DNA of 64,000 nt from Streptomyces sp. NBC_01446 (GCF_026340095.1 NZ_JAPEPO010000001.1:6100001-6164000), one strand, 5' to 3'. Shown: positions 1-11,379, counted from the stretch's first letter. Notes: a model not told the origin generated them from the letters alone. Made by a program: numbers and translations.

Positions 1-1727
1 TGTTCGGGGATGTGGACGGTGTCGTCGCTCTCGTGGAACTCGAGTTGGCGGCGGCGGTTGGCGATGATGCCTTCGGGGCGGAACCGCATGAGGAGGACGA
101 GTGCGACGCCGAAGGCGAGGAGCTGGTACTCCTTCAGGAAGCTGAGCTTCTCGGGGAGCATGTAGAGCAGGGTGGCGCCGAGGATGGGTCCGTTGACGGT
201 GCCCATGCCGCCGAGGACGACGGCGGCGAGGAGGAACGCGGAGTTCGGGGGCACGGAGCCGGCGAACTGGTACGGGGCCGGGTTGACGCTGTAGCCGACG
301 TGGGCGCTGACGGTGCCGGCGAGGCCGGCGAGGGAGGCGCCGAGTGCGAAGGCGATGAGTTTGACGCGGAAGCCGTTGATGCCCATGGCGGTGGCGGCGG
401 TCTCGTCCTCGCGGATGGCGATCCAGGAGCGGCCGATGCGGGAGTCCGCGGCGCGGGTGAAGACGAGGACGACGATCGCGGTGATGAGCAGCATCAGCAG
501 GAAGTAGTTCGCGAAGCGGCCGAGGGAGAATCCGCCGATGTCGTGGTTGCTTCCGAAGTTGAACCCGAAGATGTTGAGGTCCGGGATCATGGAGATGCCG
601 TTGGGGCCGTTGGTGAGGTTGGGGCCGGAGGTGCCGTCGAGGTTGTTGACGGTGATGCGGAAGATCTCTCCGAAGCCCAGGGTCACGATGGCGAGGTAGT
701 CGCCGCGCAGGCGCAGGGTGGGGGCGCCGATGAGGACACCGAAGACCAGCGATGCGAGCATGCCGGTGAGCATGGCGGCCCAGAAGGGGAACTGGACGCC
801 GGAGAAGCGGGAGAACTCGGAGCCGGAGACGAGGGCGGCCGCGTAGGCGCCGACGCCGAGGAAGGCGACGTATCCGAGGTCGAGGAGTCCGGTCAGGCCG
901 ACGACGATGTTGAGGCCGAGGGCGACGGTGGCGACGACGAGGATGTTCACGCCGAGGTTGGAGTTGTGCTCGTTGTTCTCGACGAAGGGGAAGAGCGCTG
1001 CCGCGAGGAAGGCCATGGAGGTGGCGAATCCCTTGTGGCCGGCGTTGAGCTGGGCGAAGCGGTCGAAGAGTCCTGCGGTGAACAGGGACCAGGTGCCGAA
1101 GACGACCAGGAGGATGTAGCCCAGGAACGTTTCGCTCGCGTCGGGGTCGACGCCGACGCCGTAGGCGAAGACGATCAGTGCGAGGGCGGTGGCGGCGGTG
1201 ATGACGAGGCGTTGGCCCCAGGCGGGGAGTTTCGCGGCCGGGGGGATGTTGTCGGGCTTGGTGACGTAGTCCTTGAAGGTGTCACCGGGCTTGGGGAGCG
1301 CGAGGGCGCCGACCAGGGCGATGGCGGAGCCGACGGCGGCGATGTAGGCGCCGGGGTCGAGGGCGACGAGGCCCTTGAGGTCGACGGCGATGGCGATGGC
1401 GCTGAACCAGCTGACGGCGAACGCGGACGTGGCGGCGAGGAGGACGGGCTGGATGGCCGTCGCCGGGTTGAGCCAGCCGAGGCCGCGGACACCGAAGAGG
1501 GTGAGCGCGAACAGCAGCGTCAGGACGCCGGCGACGAGGTCGAGGATCTGGAGTCCGGCCGGGGAGCCGTAGTAGGTGAGGTCCCCGGGGAAGTCGGACG
1601 TGTAGGTCCAGGACATGAAGGTGCTGGCGATGGTGGCGACGGCGCCGATGGCGACGAGGGCGCGTGCGGCGGTCGCGGGGAGCGCGACGAGGCCGCGCGG
1701 GGGGGTGGTGGTGTCGGTGGTTGCCAT
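1..1727 (-). CDS. livM: Branched-chain amino acid ABC transporter permease LivM (3' end beyond the window)
   Basis: One of the two membrane permeases of a Leu/Ile/Val importer. About 575 codons are visible, reading leftward from an ATG at 1727; the frame is still open at position 1 and already shows the usual LivM tail (RPEGIIANRRRQLEF), so only a few residues are missing. The first ~200 residues form an extra hydrophobic region with several membrane spans, common in Streptomyces LivM but absent from short LivM proteins. The transport domain follows, with the family signature TNGPNGI and a segment (GGMGTVNGPILGA) typical of BPD_transp_2 permeases. It starts 5 bases after the livH stop, so the two are probably translated together. 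The ATP-binding subunits LivG/LivF are expected to lie just left of the window. The long plus-strand open frame across this gene is a high-GC shadow. Confidence 0.95.
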   Translation of the reverse strand, partial: MATTDTTTPPRGLVALPATAARALVAIGAVATIASTFMSWTYTSDFPGDLTYYGSPAGLQILDLVAGVLTLLFALTLFGVRGLGWLNPATAIQPVLLAATSAFAVSWFSAIAIAVDLKGLVALDPGAYIAAVGSAIALVGALALPKPGDTFKDYVTKPDNIPPAAKLPAWGQRLVITAATALALIVFAYGVGVDPDASETFLGYILLVVFGTWSLFTAGLFDRFAQLNAGHKGFATSMAFLAAALFPFVENNEHNSNLGVNILVVATVALGLNIVVGLTGLLDLGYVAFLGVGAYAAALVSGSEFSRFSGVQFPFWAAMLTGMLASLVFGVLIGAPTLRLRGDYLAIVTLGFGEIFRITVNNLDGTSGPNLTNGPNGISMIPDLNIFGFNFGSNHDIGGFSLGRFANYFLLMLLITAIVVLVFTRAADSRIGRSWIAIREDETAATAMGINGFRVKLIAFALGASLAGLAGTVSAHVGYSVNPAPYQFAGSVPPNSAFLLAAVVLGGMGTVNGPILGATLLYMLPEKLSFLKEYQLLAFGVALVLLMRFRPEGIIANRRRQLEFHESDDTVHIPE

Positions 1728-1732
1728 GGTGC

Positions 1733-2665
1733 TCACGCCCTGTCCGCGACGCGTTCGCCGATGAGGCCTTGTGGCCTGAACAGCAGTACGAGGATGAGGA
1801 GTACGAAGGCCCAGACTGCGGACCAGCCGCCGCCACCGAGCTGCTGCATGCCGGGGATGCCGTCGATGTAGCTGGTGGCCATGGTCTCGGCGAGGCCGAG
1901 GACGAGGCCGCCGATCATGGCGCCGTAGATGTTGCCGATGCCGCCGAGGACGGCCGCGGTGAAGGCCTTGAGGCCCATCTGGAAGCCCATGTCGTACTTG
2001 ACGGTGCCGTAGCGCAGTCCGTAGGAGACGGCTGCGACGGCGGCGAAGAAGCCGCCGATGGCGAAGGCGATGACGATGATGCGGTTGGTGTCGATGCCCA
2101 TGAGCTGCGCGGTGTCAGGGTCCTGCGCGGTGGCCTGCATGGCGCGGCCGGTGCGGGAGAGGCTGACGAACAGGGCGAGGGCCGCCATGCAGAGGGGGGC
2201 GGCGATGATGACGAAGACGCTGCCGCTCTGGATGCTGACGGAGCCGATGTGGACGGGTCCGAAGGGCAGCTGGGGGAACTTGAGGTCGTTCTTGGCGTCC
2301 GGGTACCAGTTGAAGACGACCTGCTGGAGGGCGAGCGACAGACCGATGGCGGTGATGAGCGGGGCGAGGCGTGGTGCTCCGCGCAGTGGTCGGTAGGCGA
2401 AGCGTTCGGCCCCGACGGCGATGAGGACGGAGACGATTCCGCCGCCTATCAGCATCGCGGGGAGGGCTATCCACATGGATGTGCCGTTGGGCAGAACGTA
2501 GAGGTAGACCGTGAGTGCGCCGAAGCCGCCGGTCATGAAGATCTCGCCATGGGCGAAGTTGATGAGCTGGACGATGCCGTACACCATCGTGTAGCCGATG
2601 GCGATCAGGCCGTACATCGAGCCGAGGAACAGCCCGTTGGCCAGCTGCTGCGGCAGGGTGTTCAC
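1733..2665 (-). CDS. livH: Branched-chain amino acid ABC transporter permease LivH
   Basis: Second permease of the Leu/Ile/Val importer, 310 residues and almost wholly hydrophobic with about eight membrane spans. The LivH signature GIVQLINFAHGEIFMTGGF lies near residues 29-47. The start is GTG at 2665, preceded by GGAGG at good distance. It follows livK by about 190 bases and runs directly into livM. It would form the membrane channel with LivM and receive substrate from the LivK lipoprotein. Length and sequence are normal for the family. Confidence 0.96.
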   Translation of the reverse strand: MNTLPQQLANGLFLGSMYGLIAIGYTMVYGIVQLINFAHGEIFMTGGFGALTVYLYVLPNGTSMWIALPAMLIGGGIVSVLIAVGAERFAYRPLRGAPRLAPLITAIGLSLALQQVVFNWYPDAKNDLKFPQLPFGPVHIGSVSIQSGSVFVIIAAPLCMAALALFVSLSRTGRAMQATAQDPDTAQLMGIDTNRIIVIAFAIGGFFAAVAAVSYGLRYGTVKYDMGFQMGLKAFTAAVLGGIGNIYGAMIGGLVLGLAETMATSYIDGIPGMQQLGGGGWSAVWAFVLLILVLLFRPQGLIGERVADRA

Positions 2666-2773
2666 CGCATGGCCTCCATGTGGTGGGGAGAGGTTGAGCA
2701 GGGCGTATGAAGCGGGCCGCGCGGTGACGGGTGGTCATGGCCGCGCGGCCCAGAGGTGGTGCTGAGGGCCTGT

Positions 2774-2792
2774 CCCGGTGGTTTCGACCGGG
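2774..2792 (-). other. Small hairpin between livK and livH
   Basis: The 192 bases between livK and livH hold no gene. CCCGGT (2774-2779) pairs with ACCGGG (2787-2792) around a 7-base loop. A hairpin behind the binding-protein gene often lets livK be expressed above the permeases, by partial termination or by protecting the upstream mRNA. The stem is short and that role is inferred. Confidence 0.35.
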
Positions 2793-2857
2793 TCGGCGGT
2801 TCGGTCGGGCCGTGACCCTCGGTGACTGAACCGCCTGGTGGCCCGGGGTGGTGCTGA

Positions 2858-4078
2858 TCAGCCGCTGAACGTGCCGCTCTTCACGGCCTTCCACTTGCCG
2901 TCGACGACCTGGTACACGGTGAGCTGCTTGTTGGTGGTGTCGCCGTACTCGTCGAAGGAGACGGGTCCCGCGATGCCGTCGAACTTGGTCTTCTGGACCT
3001 CGCCGACGATCTTGGAGCGGGCGTCGGAGGGGACCTTGCCGTCCTTCACGACGTTGCCGATCGCCTTGATGATGGCGGTGGCGGCGTCGTAGGAGTAGCC
3101 GCCGTACGTGCCGTAGTCGCCCTTGAGGCCGGAGGCCTTGTACTTCTTGATGAAGTCGGCGGCGGAGGGCAGGGAGTCGACGGGCTGGCCGACCGAGGTG
3201 GCGAGGTCGCCTTCGGAGGTCTTGCCGGCGGTCTGGATGTAGGTGTCGCTGAACATGCCGTCACCGCCGAACAGCGGGACCTTGGCTCCGCCGTCCTTGA
3301 GCTGCTTGGTGAGCTTCTCGGACTCGTCGTACTGGCCGCCGTAGTAGACGAGGTCGGCCTTGGAGTTCTTGATCTTGGTGACGAGGGCGGAGAAGTCCGT
3401 GTCGCCGGTGTTGACGTGGTCCTGGCCCGTGACCTTGCCGCCGGCCTTGGTGAAGCCGGCCTTGAAGAGCTTGGCGAGGCCGGCACCGTAGGTCTGCTTG
3501 TCGTCGACCACGAACACCTTGCGCTTCTTCAGCGTGTTGTAGGCGTAGTCGGCCGCGAAGCCGCCCTGCAGGGCGTCGGTGGTGGCGGTGCGGAAGTAGG
3601 TCTTGAACGGGCGGGACTTGGAGGTCTGCCAGTTCTTGCCCTGGGTGAGCTCGGGGGCCGTGTTGGACGGAGAGATCTCGACCAGGTTGGCGGTGGCGAA
3701 GACCTGCTGCATCTGGGTGGCGACACCGGAGTTCAGCGGGCCGACGATGCCGAGGACCTTCTCGTTCTGGACGAGCTGGGTGGCGTTGGACTGGCCCTGG
3801 GCCGGGATCGCCTTGTCGTCGAGCGCCTGGACCTTGAAGGTCACGCCGGGAACGGTGTTGTTCTTGTTGGCGTCGTTCACGGCGATCTGCACGCCGCCCT
3901 GGATGCCGAGGCCGGTGGCCGAGTTCTGGCCGGTGAGCGGGGCGTCGACGCCGATGATGACGGTGGTCTTCTTGCTGCTGTCGCTGCCCTTGTTGTCGTC
4001 GCGCGATCCGCAGGCGGTGAGCGTGAGTGCTCCGGTGGTGAGCACGCTGGTCATGATGAGCAAGGAACGGTGTCGCAC
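2858..4078 (-). CDS. livK: Branched-chain amino acid-binding lipoprotein LivK
   Basis: Extracellular solute-binding lipoprotein that captures branched-chain amino acids (or related substrates) for LivHM; 406 residues. The start is GTG at 4078 because AGAGGA lies six bases upstream and the resulting N-terminus is a proper lipoprotein signal: VRHR, a hydrophobic stretch, then a lipobox L20-T21-A22-C23. The mature part begins with a Ser/Lys linker and then VIIGVDAPLTGQNSATG, the opening strand of the Peripla_BP_6 fold. Upstream in-frame codons continue far past the start but are poorly coding. Its position as first gene of a livK-livH-livM set on the same strand supports the assignment. Exact substrate preference cannot be read from sequence. 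Confidence 0.95.
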   Translation of the reverse strand: MRHRSLLIMTSVLTTGALTLTACGSRDDNKGSDSSKKTTVIIGVDAPLTGQNSATGLGIQGGVQIAVNDANKNNTVPGVTFKVQALDDKAIPAQGQSNATQLVQNEKVLGIVGPLNSGVATQMQQVFATANLVEISPSNTAPELTQGKNWQTSKSRPFKTYFRTATTDALQGGFAADYAYNTLKKRKVFVVDDKQTYGAGLAKLFKAGFTKAGGKVTGQDHVNTGDTDFSALVTKIKNSKADLVYYGGQYDESEKLTKQLKDGGAKVPLFGGDGMFSDTYIQTAGKTSEGDLATSVGQPVDSLPSAADFIKKYKASGLKGDYGTYGGYSYDAATAIIKAIGNVVKDGKVPSDARSKIVGEVQKTKFDGIAGPVSFDEYGDTTNKQLTVYQVVDGKWKAVKSGTFSG

Positions 4079-4196
4079 GATCAATCCTCTCCCTGGCGCG
4101 GCTCCCGTGGTTGGGGGCCGTGTGTCTCGCCGGGCCGTACTGGGGTGGTACAGGGCCGTGCAGCAGACGCGCCCGGCGGCGCGGTGACTGGCCGTG

Positions 4197-4202
4197 ACTA
4201 TA
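4197..4202 (-). promoter_or_regulatory. Candidate -10 element for livK
   Basis: Read leftward the sequence is TATAGT, a strong actinobacterial -10, placed about 118 bases before the livK start. No good -35 hexamer stands 16-18 bases upstream. Transcription would begin near 4190 and give a leader of about 110 bases. Assignment rests on the hexamer and location only. Confidence 0.4.
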
Positions 4203-4496
4203 AGCGCAGGTGGGTGGGGTGGGGAGCTGAGGAGGGAAGGATGTGACGCTCTTGTTATGACGCGGTGCTCGTCGGTGGGTGCAGTGGGGGCGATTGGGAC
4301 TTTTGGGTGTGGGCTGCAGATGTTCACATGTGAAGAACATGCTGTTCCGCTAAGGAACTTGGGGTGATCTTGGTCCTTACGGGCGGGAGTGTGCCGCCGG
4401 GGTGGCGGATGCCGGGCGCTTCGGGGGCGGTGGCTCGCGCTCCGCATTGCTCTGTTGCGACAGAGGTAACCGAGTGTTACTTCCGCGTGAGATCGG
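4203..4496. other. Non-coding stretch upstream of livK
   Basis: Short open frames occur on both strands here (for example on the plus strand from 4364 and 4402), but none has a ribosome site together with recognisable protein sequence. The stretch is less GC-rich than its surroundings near 4240-4360, as expected for upstream control DNA. Left of 4500 it merges with the end of the decayed gene. I see no RNA gene in it. Confidence 0.5.
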
Positions 4497-5172
4497 TTCG
4501 AGGTCCGGGGTCGGCCCGGAGTGCCCTTTGCGCGGTCCGCAGGTGTCGTGCGGGGAGGCGGCGAGGTCGCGGGGGATAGGCGCCGCCGAAGAGGTAGCTG
4601 TGCTGCTGCTGTGCCTGACGGTTCGGTAGGTCGAGGTCGAGCGGCGGCAGGGCGAAGCAGGGCGGCAGGGCGGCGCACTTGTATACGGAGATGCGCACAG
4701 TGTGAGGGGTCTCGGGGCACCGCCCTTCACTGTCAGTGGCAGCGCGGGGATGAAGCGCGCACACAATCCCGGTAGTTCGGCCCGAACTTGACGGATGGTC
4801 ACAGGGTGGAGGTCGCGTACGGAGATGGTGAAGCGGAAGGTGGCGGTGTGCGGGTGCTGCGAGGCCGGCGGGCCGCTTCCCTCGTAGAGCGGGACGGTGA
4901 CCTGAGGGTCAGGGGGTGGGGGCGGGCGTCGCCGGGGTCGTGGTGAGGGCGGTGTACGCCTAGGCGCCCGCGATGGCCGCGGCGACAAGTAGGGCTTGCA
5001 GGGTGCGGCGCAGGCGTGACGGAGGCGCCGCCCAACGCTCGTAAGGGTGGAGGGAGTTGGGGGAGCCGCCCCACCGGATGTCGGCGTGGGTGGGGGTGTG
5101 GGCGTGGGTGTGCGGGGCGCCGTCGCCGGAGGGGGTTCCGGCTCGACGGGTCCGATACCGGCCATGCTCCAC
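4497..5172 (-). pseudogene. Frameshifted remnant of a membrane-anchored hypothetical protein
   Basis: Coherent protein-like sequence on the minus strand is scattered over two reading frames. One frame (start 5165) gives an N-terminus MAGIGPVEPE. The other then reads NSLHPYERWAAPPSRLRR and a hydrophobic segment TLQALLVAAAIAGA, and stops at TAG (4960-4962). The first frame resumes near 4925 with VTVPLYEGSGPPASQHPHTA and FRFTISVRD, up to PALPLTVKGG. The second frame takes over near 4745 (VRISVYKCAALPP, then QQQHSYLFGGAY), and the first returns with PRDLAASPHDTCG. At least three frame changes plus a nonsense codon mean no intact product. From memory it resembles a Streptomyces 'Tat pathway signal sequence domain' hypothetical family with one N-terminal membrane anchor; that name is tentative. 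Confidence 0.6.
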
Positions 5173-5529
5173 GCCAGTGCGGAGGGGGAGGGTCCGCCAA
5201 TGTGGGCGACGGGCTCAACTGTCGTTCGTCATCGCGCAGTTGAGTGGTGACCGTGCCTTGGTGAACGTCCGCGCTGTGGCGTCCGGTGGGATTGTGAGGC
5301 CTGTCGGTGCGTGGGCCGAACTCGCGTCGGCGGCGGCCGTGTGCCGAGCTGCTCCGCTTCCGTCGCGTGGGTGACGCCTGCGCTGCCCGGCGCGGGCGGC
5401 AGTGGCCGTCGGCGCCGGGAACAGCGGTGTGAAGCGTCGTGATCGTTGTGGCGCCCTGTGACGGACCAGCCCCGGTCAGGACCGGACCAGCCCTGTCACG
5501 GACGAGCCCTGCGGCGGACGAGAGGGGCC
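5173..5529. other. Intergenic region with an inverted repeat and short direct repeats
   Basis: No credible gene is seen. A perfect 8-base inverted repeat, CTCAACTG (5214-5221) and CAGTTGAG (5237-5244) around 15 bases, could be a protein site or a weak terminator. Near 5460-5515 the motif GGACCAGCCC recurs in a loose direct repeat just beyond the thioesterase stop. The plus-strand frames here have neither ribosome site nor recognisable product. Confidence 0.45.
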
Positions 5530-5991
5530 TCAGCTCTTGGGCATGTCCTTGAGGAGGCAGGTCAGGCGGGCCGAGCAGACCCGCCGGTCCTGCTCGTCGG
5601 TGATCACGATCTCGTACGTGGCCGTGGAGCGGCCGCGGTGTACGGGGGTGGCGACGCCGGTGACGAGGCCGGAGCGGGCCCCGCGGTGGTGCGTGCAGTT
5701 CAGGTCGACGCCGACGGCGATCTTGGAGCTGCCGCCGTGGAGCATCGAGCCGACGGAGCCGAGGGTCTCGGCGAGGACCGCGGAGGCGCCGCCGTGCAGG
5801 AGGCCGTACGGCTGGGTGTTGCCCTCGACGGGCATGGTGCCGACGACGCGCTCGGGGGACGCCTCCTTGATCTGGACGCCCATGCGGGTGCCGAGGTCCC
5901 CTGCGGAGAACAGGGCGGGCAGATCGACGCCGAGCGCCGCGTACTCGTCGATGACCTCTTGCGGGAACTTCACGCTGCTGTACTCGCCCAT
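5530..5991 (-). CDS. PaaI-family hotdog-fold thioesterase
   Basis: A 153-residue acyl-CoA thioesterase of the PaaI/hotdog superfamily. The family hallmark is visible as QPYGLLHGGASAVLAETLGS (about residues 60-79), with the HGG turn preceding the central helix and Glu75 as the likely catalytic acid. The rest alternates strands as expected for a hotdog fold and ends in LLKDMPKS. The ATG at 5991 is preceded by GGAG. It lies 80 bases after the YdeP-like oxidoreductase on the same strand and may be cotranscribed, though no metabolic link is evident. The acyl-CoA substrate cannot be told from sequence; homologues hydrolyse aromatic or short acyl-CoAs. Confidence 0.9.
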   Translation of the reverse strand: MGEYSSVKFPQEVIDEYAALGVDLPALFSAGDLGTRMGVQIKEASPERVVGTMPVEGNTQPYGLLHGGASAVLAETLGSVGSMLHGGSSKIAVGVDLNCTHHRGARSGLVTGVATPVHRGRSTATYEIVITDEQDRRVCSARLTCLLKDMPKS

Positions 5992-6071
5992 GGTGCCCGG
6001 CTCCGTTCGTCGTCTGTCGGTGTTCGTGCTGTGGGGTGCTGTTCTGCCTGGTCGGCTGCCTGAGCGAACGC

Positions 6072-8378
<2,307 letters not shown>

Positions 8379-8501
8379 CGTCTGTTCCCCTTCGAGGACA
8401 CGTGTGAGGTACGTCGCCGATCCTCGCACGCACGACTGACAGCCCTCGCCGGAGACCCGTGGCGGACCGGACTGTCAGTGGGGCGTGGCAGGATCGGGGG
8501 C

Positions 8502-11228
8502 GTGGCAGAGACAGCAGCGAAGAAGACCGAGAAGAAGACCTCAGGCAGCCGGCCGCGGCTGATGCTCATGGACGGGCATTCGCTGGCGTACCGCGCGTTC
8601 TTCGCGCTGCCCGCGGAGAACTTCACGACCGCGACCGGACAGCCGACGAACGCGATCTACGGCTTCGCCTCGATGCTGGCGAACACGCTGCGCGACGAGG
8701 CGCCCACGCACTTCGCGGTGGCGTTCGACGTCTCGCGCAAGACGTGGCGCTCCGAGGAGTTCACGGAGTACAAGGCGAATCGTTCGAAGACTCCGGACGA
8801 GTTCAAGGGGCAGGTCGAGCTGATCGGCGAGCTCCTCGACGCGATGCACACCCCGCGCTTCGCGGTCGACGGGTTCGAGGCGGACGACATCATCGCCACG
8901 CTCGCCACCCAGGCCGAGGCCGCAGGGTTCGACGTCCTGGTCGTCACCGGAGACCGGGACTCCTTCCAGCTCGTCAGCGACCACGTCACGGTGCTCTACC
9001 CGACGAAGGGCGTCTCCGAGCTGACGCGGTTCACGCCGGAGAAGGTCGAGGAGAAGTACGGGCTCACGCCGGCCCAGTACCCCGACTTCGCGGCCCTGCG
9101 CGGCGACCCGTCGGACAACCTGCCGGGCATCCCCGGCGTCGGCGAGAAGACCGCCGCGAAGTGGATCAACCAGTTCGGTTCGTTCGCCGAGCTCGTGGAG
9201 CGCGCCGAAGAGGTCAAGGGCAAGGCCGGACAGAATTTCCGCGACCACATCGAAGCCGTCAAGCTGAACCGCCGGCTCACCGAGATGGTGCGCGACGTCG
9301 AGCTCCCCAAGACGGTCGAAGACCTGGAGCGCGCCGCGTACGACCGCACGGCCGTCGCGATGGTCCTGGACACCCTGGAGATCCGTAACCCGTCGCTGCG
9401 CGAGCGGCTCCTCGCCGTCGACCCGGGCGCCGAGGAGGCCGAGCAGACACCCGCCGAGCCCGGCGTCGACGTCGACGGCTCGGTGCTCGGCGCGGGCGAG
9501 GTGGCCCCGTGGCTCGCCGAGCACGGCGACGCCGCCCTGGGCCTCGCCACGGTCGACACCTGGGCGCTCGGTGCGGGATCCGTCACCGAGGTGGCGCTCG
9601 CCGGCGCCGGGGGAGCCGCCGCCTGGTTCGACCCCACCCAGCTCGACGAGGCCGACGAGAACGCGTTCGCGACATGGCTCGCCGACCCCGCGAAGCCCAA
9701 GGTCCTGCACAACGCGAAGAACGTCATGCGGGTCTTCGCCGAGCACGGCTGGACCGTGGACGGCGTCACCATGGACACGGCGCTCGCCGCGTACCTGGTC
9801 AAGCCCGGCCGCCGCTCCTTCGCGCTCGACGCGCTGACCCTGGAGTACCTGGGCCGTGAGCTCGCCCCGGCGGCGGCCGACGGACAGCTCGCCTTCGGTA
9901 CGGAGGACGACGACCAGGCCGAGGCCGACGCGCTCATGGTGCACGCCCGCGCGATCCTCGACCTCGGCGAGGCCTTCGGCGGGAAGCTCCGGGAAGTCGG
10001 CGCCGCCGATCTCCTCAAGGACGTCGAGCTGCCCACGTCCACGCTCCTCGCGCGCATGGAGCGGCACGGCATCGCCGCCGACCGCGCCCACCTGGAGGCC
10101 ATGGAGCAGATGTTCGCGGGCGCCGTCCAGCAGGCCGTGAAGGAGGCGCACGCCTCCGTGGGCCACGAGTTCAACCTCGGCTCGCCCAAGCAGCTCCAGG
10201 AAGTCTTCTTCGGCGAGCTCGACCTCCCCAAGACGAAGAAGACGAAGACCGGGTACACGACGGACGCGGACGCGCTCGCCTGGCTGGCCACGCAGACCGA
10301 CCACGAACTCCCCGTGATCATGCTGCGCCACCGCGAGCAGGCCAAGCTGCGCGTCACCGTCGAGGGCCTCATCAAGACGATCGCCGCGGACGGCCGCATC
10401 CACACGACGTTCAACCAGACCGTCGCCGCGACGGGCCGGCTCTCCTCGACCGACCCGAACCTGCAGAACATCCCGGTCCGCACCGACGAGGGCCGCGCCA
10501 TCCGCCGCGGCTTCGTCGTCGGTGAGGGCTTCGAGTCGCTCATGACCGCGGACTACAGCCAGATCGAGCTGCGCGTCATGGCGCACCTCTCCGAGGACGA
10601 GGGCCTTCTCGAGGCGTTCACCTCCGGCGAGGACCTGCACACCACGGTCGGCGCGCAGGTCTTCGGCGTCGAGCGGTCCGCCGTCGACGCGGAGATGCGC
10701 CGCAAGATCAAGGCGATGTCGTACGGGCTGGCCTACGGCCTGTCCGCGTTCGGCCTGTCCGGGCAGCTGAACATCGAGCCCGGCGAGGCGCGGGTCCTCA
10801 TGGACACGTACTTCGAGCGGTTCGGCGGCGTGCGCGACTATCTGCGCCGAGTCGTCGACGAGGCGCGCGCCACGGGCTACACCGAGACGATGCTCGGCCG
10901 CCGCCGGTATCTGCCGGACCTCAACAGCGACAACCGCCAGCGCCGTGAGATGGCCGAGCGTATGGCGCTCAACGCGCCCATCCAGGGCACGGCCGCCGAC
11001 ATCGTCAAGATCGCCATGCTGAACGTGGACAAGGCGCTCAAGGACGCGAAGCTCAAGTCCCGGCTGCTGCTCCAGGTCCACGACGAAATCGTCCTGGAGA
11101 TCGCCCCGGGCGAGGCCGCGGCGGCGGAGGAGCTGGTCCGGCGCGAGATGGCAGGGGCCGTGCAGCTGAGGGCGCCGCTGGACGTGTCGGTGGGCGTGGG
11201 CCCGGACTGGGAGTCCGCGGCGCACTAG
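8502..11228 (+). CDS. polA: DNA polymerase I
   Basis: Repair polymerase that fills gaps and removes RNA primers, 908 residues. The N-terminal 5' nuclease domain (residues ~15-310) begins LMLMDGHSLAYRAFFALP and contains the metal-binding EADDIIATLA. The middle ~300 residues correspond to the 3'-5' exonuclease fold but lack clear catalytic carboxylate motifs, as is usual in actinobacteria, so proofreading is probably absent. The polymerase domain shows motif A (DYSQIELRVMAH, from residue ~684), motif B (RRKIKAMSYGLAYG, ~732) and motif C (LLQVHDEIVLE, ~856). The GTG at 8502 follows GGATCGGGGG and gives the normal family length; the much longer upstream frame is antisense to the oxidoreductase. 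It diverges from that gene across about 120 bases and ends before a repeat array and terminator. Confidence 0.97.
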   Translation: MAETAAKKTEKKTSGSRPRLMLMDGHSLAYRAFFALPAENFTTATGQPTNAIYGFASMLANTLRDEAPTHFAVAFDVSRKTWRSEEFTEYKANRSKTPDEFKGQVELIGELLDAMHTPRFAVDGFEADDIIATLATQAEAAGFDVLVVTGDRDSFQLVSDHVTVLYPTKGVSELTRFTPEKVEEKYGLTPAQYPDFAALRGDPSDNLPGIPGVGEKTAAKWINQFGSFAELVERAEEVKGKAGQNFRDHIEAVKLNRRLTEMVRDVELPKTVEDLERAAYDRTAVAMVLDTLEIRNPSLRERLLAVDPGAEEAEQTPAEPGVDVDGSVLGAGEVAPWLAEHGDAALGLATVDTWALGAGSVTEVALAGAGGAAAWFDPTQLDEADENAFATWLADPAKPKVLHNAKNVMRVFAEHGWTVDGVTMDTALAAYLVKPGRRSFALDALTLEYLGRELAPAAADGQLAFGTEDDDQAEADALMVHARAILDLGEAFGGKLREVGAADLLKDVELPTSTLLARMERHGIAADRAHLEAMEQMFAGAVQQAVKEAHASVGHEFNLGSPKQLQEVFFGELDLPKTKKTKTGYTTDADALAWLATQTDHELPVIMLRHREQAKLRVTVEGLIKTIAADGRIHTTFNQTVAATGRLSSTDPNLQNIPVRTDEGRAIRRGFVVGEGFESLMTADYSQIELRVMAHLSEDEGLLEAFTSGEDLHTTVGAQVFGVERSAVDAEMRRKIKAMSYGLAYGLSAFGLSGQLNIEPGEARVLMDTYFERFGGVRDYLRRVVDEARATGYTETMLGRRRYLPDLNSDNRQRREMAERMALNAPIQGTAADIVKIAMLNVDKALKDAKLKSRLLLQVHDEIVLEIAPGEAAAAEELVRREMAGAVQLRAPLDVSVGVGPDWESAAH

Positions 11229-11237
11229 CCTGCGACG

Positions 11238-11330
11238 GGCCGTAGTTCGGGCCGTAGTTCGGGCCGCAGTTCAGGCCGCAGTTCAGGCCGCAGTTCGGGC
11301 CGTAGTTCAGGTAAGCCGTAGTTCAGGTAA
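11238..11330 (+). repeat. 12-base tandem repeat behind polA
   Basis: Six in-phase copies of the 12-base unit GGCCGYAGTTCR run from 11238 to 11309. A five-base insert (GGTAA) and a seventh partial copy (11315-11325) follow. Copies differ only at the two positions marked Y and R. The array starts nine bases after the polA stop and ends at a terminator stem. It is non-coding. Confidence 0.9.
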
Positions 11331-11360
11331 GGGGCGGAGCCAATGGGCTCCGCCCCTTAC
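11327..11360. terminator. Bidirectional hairpin terminator between polA and the DUF4184 gene
   Basis: GTAAGGGGCGGAGCC (11327-11341) and GGCTCCGCCCCTTAC (11346-11360) form a perfect 15-base stem with a four-base loop. It lies between two convergent genes and could serve both. There is no long T-run, as is common in Streptomyces terminators. Confidence 0.85.
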
Positions 11361-11379
11361 CGCGTTCAGTGTTGTCGTG

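Noticed and set aside
12..1871. Long plus-strand open frame (619 codons) over livM
   Set aside because: It is the antisense shadow of an unmistakable permease; its Glu/Asp/Gly-rich translation is typical of the reverse of a GC-biased membrane gene.
4364..4629. Short plus-strand frames upstream of livK
   Set aside because: Low-complexity products, no ribosome sites, and they are antisense to the decayed gene.
8541..11225. 894-codon minus-strand frame over polA
   Set aside because: Shadow frame with no recognisable domain and no ribosome site.
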